Origin: Bradysia coprophila
Lineage: Eukaryota > Arthropoda > Insecta > Diptera > Sciaridae
Length of the DNA: 64,000 bases
Assembly: GCF_014529535.1 (NCBI RefSeq)
Contig: NW_023503555.1
Location: 2,852,001-2,916,000 of the forward strand
Reading direction: 5' to 3'
The notes under the pieces are model-generated. The model saw nothing but the letters and a program-made list of their open reading frames with translations. It ran no database searches and had not been told where the DNA came from. Position numbers and translations under genes: made by a program. Positions 58,665 to 64,000 of this stretch are shown here, piece by piece (position 1 is the first letter of the stretch; each line of letters opens with the position of its first letter).

Positions 58665-60124
58665 TGACAATGAATTCCGGCGACAACGAATCTAAAATTT
58701 GAAAAATTGAAATAATTTTAGATGAAAGTGACACAAAGAGCAGACTGTAATGAAAATCTACCGAAATTGTTCAATGAAACTCCGTTGATCAACAACGGAA
58801 CAGTAAAAACAAAGTTGTTTGTAAACACGCACCTCTCAAACAAATGTTTTGACACTCGGTATCGATGGTGATGTCATTCATGCGTAGTCCAATGTCAAGG
58901 TTTCAAAATTACGCGCACATGTTATACTATACACACACAACTCGTTGTATAGTCTATATCTACTTGGCATACCTAACATGGAACAAACAACCGAAATGAT
59001 CTTGTGTGATATTTTTAGATCCGGGGCGTATTTTCGTCAAATTGATAACTGAAAATTTTCAATCAATAATTTCGGGGATTTTGAAGAATTAAGTTCTGGA
59101 AATTCATAAAATTGTATTCCTGAAAATACACACCGACCAGGCTAGGCTCGTACCGGCAAGGAAGAGCGACAAACTCTGTCAAAAGCGGTCTAATTATAGC
59201 AAAACTTATGTTCAAAGAAATACTGTAAAAGGTCTGAAATATGTAAATCACTAGATCAGATCAGATATTGAAGTAATAGATGCAAGATGCGACTATGAAA
59301 ATGCTGATATGATTACAGTCTGTGAAAGGTTAGGTTTGTATTCAAACCTGTGAAGATCGATTTGCTCTCAATTGAAATCAATGACTAATATTTGAGAACG
59401 GATTCACAAAGATCCCTAAAATGCACAAAATTTTCGGTCATTTTAGGGAATCTTTTGAGAATCATTTCTCAAATACTAGGTCCCACCTTTTGGGCGGGTC
59501 AGGTCCCTTGACTGACAATTTTTTCAATATATTTTTGACCATTTTCATTGTTGAACTTCCGAAGCATCACTGATACAAATGCCTACATTTAATATATCGA
59601 TTACTCTAAACATGACAACGAAATTTGACAGAAAAAGTTCTTCAAATAAACCTTCGAAGACCGAATAATCTTTGAGTTCTCATTTTTCTTATAAATTTGC
59701 AGCAAGATTTTCAATCAACCGCAAATCGTAAATAAAATGCGACTCGTGTGAATTACGGCCCTCGCTTCGCTCTGGCCGTAATTCCGCAAACTTCCCACTC
59801 GTATGAGCTATCTATTATTCTGTTTGATTGCCATTTTGTCAAATTTAATCAGAGTAGATGCGAAGTTTTACAAATGTGGAACGATGAGATGACTTTCACT
59901 TTGGTAAAAAATTAAAAAAAAACCTATAGATATACTTGCCGAACTTACAGTTTTGTACAAAAAGGAAGTCCCCCGGTATTTTACAAAACCGTCACTCGTG
60001 AATAAAATGTGGATGGTAATAAACGACCGATAAATTAATTAATTTTTTTTTTCGTTTCTTCACTTTTGTCGATTCAGAAAACGACAAAAGTGAGGAATTG
60101 ACAAATAGTACATTACTATGTAAG

Positions 60125-60226
60125 GGAAGTAAAGTGATATCTCGTATCCAGATGAGTAAAAGTAACCGAGGGCTTTAGCCCGAGGTACATTTACTCATCG
60201 TGATACGAGATATCACTTTATTTTCC
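60125..60226. repeat. Long hairpin
   Basis: AAGTGATATCTCGTATC with ATGAGTAAA on the left pairs with TTTACTCAT and GATACGAGATATCACTT on the right. The apical region GAGGGCTTTAGCCC is also partly self-complementary. Probably a MITE remnant. Confidence 0.75.
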
Positions 60227-60329
60227 GTGTGTAGTACGGCGTTTTACTATGCGAGTGATGTAAAGGTTATTGCCTATACATGTAATAGCCTTATTACATG
60301 CACCAGCATAGTAAACGTCTTTAAGTTAC

Positions 60330-60465
60330 ATTTTGTAAAAGGATGAATTCCCTAGGAACGAACAGAACGCCTTCTCATTACATTTTGTAGAAGGATGAAT
60401 TCCCTAGGAACGAACAGAACGCCTTCTCATTACATTTTGTAAAAGGATGAATTCGCTAGGAACGA
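60330..60465. repeat. 52-bp tandem repeat, about 2.5 copies
   Basis: GGATGAATTCCCTAGGAACG occurs at 60341 and 60393 and, with one change, at 60445, exactly 52 bp apart. Intervening sequence CAGAACGCCTTCTCATTACA is shared. Confidence 0.92.
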
Positions 60466-60930
60466 CCCGCCTTTTCTTTATATTTCCAAAATCGACAAAG
60501 AGTGAAGGAAAGACCATTTTTTTTTTACTTTTTACTGATTTACTGAAGAGGTGCCAGCACATTTCTATCGGTATTTTATTATTTTTTATCGGTAAAATTG
60601 AATTTTTTTATTGGTCGAATATAATATCCCATAAAATTATTACGACTCGTGAGAATTACGGCCCTCGCTTCGCTCTGGCCGCAAACTTCACACTCGTATG
60701 GGAGTTGTAACATATTTTGTTTGATTGTTGGAATAATGAATTTAAAAAAAATATTCAGAAATTTGTTGAGAATGACTTATATCTTATATTGCCTACAAAG
60801 AATGATGGTTCCATTTAGCGTTTTTCATAAAATTTCCTACATTTTTCAATCATAGTGTTTCAATCACATTTTTCTGCCGTAAGACCTTGAGTAAAAAAAA
60901 ACATCTTTCTTTGGTAGTAGACGCAATAAA

Positions 60931-61169
60931 TTTGTTAGTCAACTATCAAATTTGATAGTCAACTATCAAATTTGATAGTCAACTATCAAATTTGATAGTC
61001 AACTATCAAATTTGATAGTCAACTATCAAATTTGATAGTCCAATATCAAATTTGATAGTCCAATATCAAATTTGATAGTCAACTATCAAGTTGATAGTCA
61101 ACTATCAAGTTGATAGTCAAATATCAAATTTGATAGTCAACTATCAAGTTGATAGTCAACTATCAAATT
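60931..61169. repeat. Palindromic 20-bp minisatellite
   Basis: About a dozen tandem copies of TTTGATAGTCAACTATCAAA, which is its own reverse complement except at the two central bases. Variants have AATATC or a 3-bp contraction (CTATCAAGTTGATAG). There are no unique spacers. Confidence 0.95.
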
Positions 61170-61922
61170 GTTAGCAGTTCACTAACAAGAGATGTTTACC
61201 GGTTAGAGGCTGTGCATGTAGTGCCGAAATTTTTCTTTCTACTTGTTTCATGCACATTATCGAAAACATACTTATACGATTTACACACACTACGCAACCA
61301 AATCAAATTTCATCAAAGTAATCTTTTTCGATTGAGGCTATAATCAACAGTGTAGAATCCTGTTTTTCCTGGATAGCTTCCAGATCCTTCGTCCCACATT
61401 GCCCATCTTCGAACTTAGCCTCGAGATTTTAAGGGGCGTGATTAGGTGACCTTCCATTTAAATTCACAATTGTCACTTTCCACAGTAAAAGTTGCACAAT
61501 GTTTTCACGAAGATTTAAACATTTGAATAATTGATAATGACGTAACAAACACAATTACAACAAAATTTGTTCTTTACTCTATCAAACTGTAGCAATTTTT
61601 CACGAAAATAGATAGATCTTTGTTATGTAAAATGTAACTAAATATGCGCGGTTTGCGAAGTATATGAGCACACATTTCGCTTTATTTGTGATAAAATGGT
61701 CAAAAGTAACAAAATATGACTAATGTCCTTAAGTTCTTGCATAAATTTGTAACCAAACTGTCGGAACCAATTTGACAAAATTCACATTTATTTTTATAAA
61801 AACAAGTTTGCAACATCGAGGTGAACAAGAAAATACAGACCAAATTATTGTGAATTTTGACGCATACTGGTGACATTTTCGAATTTCGAAAACACATAAC
61901 CACAAAATTCTAGCAAACAAAC

Positions 61923-64000
61923 ATGATGTCTGATGTTCCTAGCAAACGCAAACACGAAGGAAAAACCTTTTTCTTTGGAAAGAGAAAACGGGGACGCGAC
62001 CACAGCAACAATTTTCACAGCAAAAAGTCTACAAAGTAATTTTATTGAGTACATTTACAGCCTTTCCTGAAATAATTTGTGGTTTCTAGTACGACAACAT
62101 CCAACGGAAGCGAATTATCTACAATAGCAATAGAACCATCGTTTCAAGAAAAATTAACCCAAGATGCTGAGTTCAATGCCGACGAAGTATTTATTGAGCT
62201 CGAAGATATGTCGTTCTATAACCATTCCTTGGGACTATATCAAGAAACCATTGAACGTGCGGAAGTATTTACGGAACTTGATCCAAGCAAGGAATACGAG
62301 CTTTGTGATCTAGAATCAGCAGCCATGAACATTGATGTTGAAGCAGCACAACAATGCCGGAATGATATTGCATCAGTTGAAAACATTGAGATACTTGAAC
62401 TGGAAGATAATGACCGAGATGACAATAGTGAAATCGACTTTGGAGAATTTTTGAATGGGAATGAAGCATGTGATCCTGTTCAACATGAAGGTGCAAAACA
62501 ATTTCGTGCAACGATCACTACATAATCCAGACGTTTCTTTATTAGGTAGTGACATAGTTGAGAACGAGGAATTTGAAAGACAAAACCAGCAGACGACGTC
62601 AATCGAAGGAAATCGAATTGTCGATTTGAAAAAACTGTTCGACGATATACGACGGCTGAACAGTCATTCTGCCGATGATTCTTGCAATTTCAACGATATG
62701 GTGCTCGTCAGAGAAACCAAGTTTGGATTCCAAAGTAGAATTGGATTTTGTTGTGAAAAGTGCGGCTATTTAGATCATTTAGTGACCACGACTGAAAATG
62801 ATGAAACACCGAACATAAACTCTGTTGCCGTATTAGCTACACTGTCGGTCGGTTTGTCCTACTCAACAATGGTAGAATTTCAAAGTGCGTTCAACATACC
62901 ATCAATGACAAAGTCAACATTCTACAAAAAAGAGCGAGAGTGGCACTCGATCATTAATGATGTAGCGGAGGAGTCTATGAATAAAGTTGCGAAAACCGAA
63001 AGACAGGAATGCATTAAAGAAGGAAGTGTCGATGAAGCTGGAAACGCACTGGATAAATGTTTCATCGACGCCGCGTGGAGTAAACGGTCATATCGATCGT
63101 CCTATTCAGCATCTTCGGGATCTGCAACAATCATTGGAGCTCACACGAAAAAGGTGATATGGAATGGTGTTGCCAACAAACGTTGCCGTGTCTGTGAAAG
63201 TGCCCGTTCAGCTCAAACGAAGCCAGCAGAACATAAATGCAACAAAAATTTCGTTGGACCGTCGACCGCAATGGAACCAAAGCTAATTAAAGATGGTTTC
63301 ATAGAATGTGCGAATAAACACAAGATCAGATTTAGTCATTTTGTTGGTGACGGAGACGCAAGTGTCGTTGTTGCGCTAAACAATGCCCAAATTTATAGGT
63401 ATCCGTACTTACACATCGAAAAACGTGAATGCTGTAATCATTTGTTCAAGGGTTGTAGATGCAGCCTGCATAGGTTGGCTGAAAAAGCTGCGTTCAAACC
63501 ATACCTGTCCTACGATAAAGTCGAAAAGATCATCTACTACATCAGATGCGCCAGAAAACATTGGGTGGAATCATCAGAGACTTATGAAATTCAAATTGAA
63601 AACATTCGAAAGGACATCTTCAACATACCATACCATTTATATGGCGATCACACACGATGTGCTAAGTATTTCTGTGATGGTGCTAAAGAGGGCGAGAAAA
63701 ATTTCGTACCTACTTTGGAACAAAATAACTTGATGAGTCACATCCAGGATTCGTTGGCCAGAGTTCGCTTAAACGCTAAGAGCGTTTTAGCTGGGGAAAG
63801 CACGAACATTGTTGAGCAGTTCAACTCCCTGATCGTGAAGTTTACAGGAGGAAAGCGAGTGGACCTCACATCCAGTGGTTCATTCAAAGCTCGAAATCAA
63901 TTGGCAGTTATACAACACAACACCGGGAAAGTTCTTTCAACAATATTCCAGGCGATCAACAAAAAACCGAATCCTAACATACAACATATAGAGAATCTAA
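61923..64000 (+). CDS. Mutator-like transposase (3' end beyond window)
   Basis: A DNA transposase of the DDE type. Exons 61923-62035, 62090-62490 and 62546 to the window edge join in frame through two short introns (54 and 55 nt, phases 2 and 1). The second removes an in-frame stop and bridges two frames. At least 656 residues. The N-terminus is basic (KRKHEGKTFFFGKRKRGRD), then strongly acidic. Cys pairs occur in FCCEKCGY and KRCRVCESAR...HKCNKNF. The core FIDAAWSKRSYRSSYSASSG, HFVGDGDAS and GESTNIVEQFNS matches the Mutator-like transposase domain of animals; likely catalytic residues are D346, D440 or D442, and E589 or E595. No frameshift is seen in 2 kb, so this copy may be recent. Terminal inverted repeats were not recognised upstream. 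The family call is good; the exon-1 choice is less certain. Confidence 0.82.

Larger units (their letters stand above)
58665..61922. other. Intergenic region with repeats
   Basis: No gene seen. An ~88-bp direct repeat (59740-59830 and 60643-60727; shared GAATTACGGCCCTCGCTTCG) brackets a 102-nt hairpin (60125-60226). Then come a 52-bp tandem repeat (about 60330-60465) and a palindromic minisatellite (60931-61169). The promoter of the leftward ankyrin gene should lie near 58.7-58.9 kb. Confidence 0.6.

Noticed and set aside
60931..61169. CRISPR-like regular repeat
   Set aside because: The 20-bp units are directly adjacent with no unique spacers and the host is a eukaryote; it is a palindromic minisatellite.
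62079..62525. Stand-alone 148-codon acidic protein
   Set aside because: A 55-nt GT-AG intron (62491-62545) removes its stop and joins it in frame to the transposase core, so it is the transposase N-terminal region.

Overview
The window is animal nuclear DNA: AT-rich, with spliced genes whose ordinary introns are 55-76 nt with GT/AG ends, a standard eukaryotic tRNA, and many short inverted-repeat transposons. A fused trehalose-6-phosphate synthase/phosphatase and insect-type gene structure point to an insect, most likely a fly. DINE-1/Helentron-like repeats with (GTCY)n microsatellites, familiar from Drosophila, agree with this. A fungus-gnat-like (nematoceran) source is only a guess.

Layout. 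1-4.3 kb: repeats only. 4.4-5.75 kb (-): five-exon endonuclease IV-type AP endonuclease with all nine metal ligands. 9.2-11.8 kb (+): atypical dual-specificity phosphatase, first exon not found. 11.8-18.3 kb: intergenic, with a 34-bp-arm hairpin and hAT-, foldback- and palindrome-type MITEs. 18.3-27.7 kb (+): the most striking gene, a five-exon, 3030-residue protein with DUF6606, DUF3638 and DUF3645 features and a complete helicase-like motif set (GEGKT, DESD, HTRGTDL, QACMRMR). 27.9-32.6 kb: a Helentron-like element with a 145-bp tandem array, a foldback element and a small MITE. 32.6-34.9 kb (+): a protein joining an RRM to an F-box and leucine-rich C-terminal half. 36.35-44.2 kb (-): trehalose-6-phosphate synthase/phosphatase, nine exons, two introns of 2-3 kb full of repeats and one apparent GC-AG intron. 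44.2-55.6 kb: long repeat-rich intergenic region, including a 1.3-kb palindrome split by a second Helentron-like element, several MITEs and a tRNA-Gly(TCC). 55.6-58.7 kb (-): 985-residue ankyrin-repeat protein. 58.7-61.9 kb: direct repeats, hairpins and a palindromic minisatellite. 61.9-64.0 kb (+): a spliced Mutator-like transposase running off the right edge with its frame open.

How the parts relate. The genes form no pathway; they look like unrelated housekeeping or regulatory genes (DNA repair, signalling, probable ubiquitin ligase adaptor, trehalose synthesis) separated by transposon debris. The main structural story is the mobile DNA. Two insertions sit inside palindromes, so the opposite arm preserves the empty site. 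Two unusually long small introns each contain a hairpin. One short repeat family recurs at least five times.

Exon limits come from reading splice signals and frame continuity by eye. Family names rest on remembered motifs, not searches.
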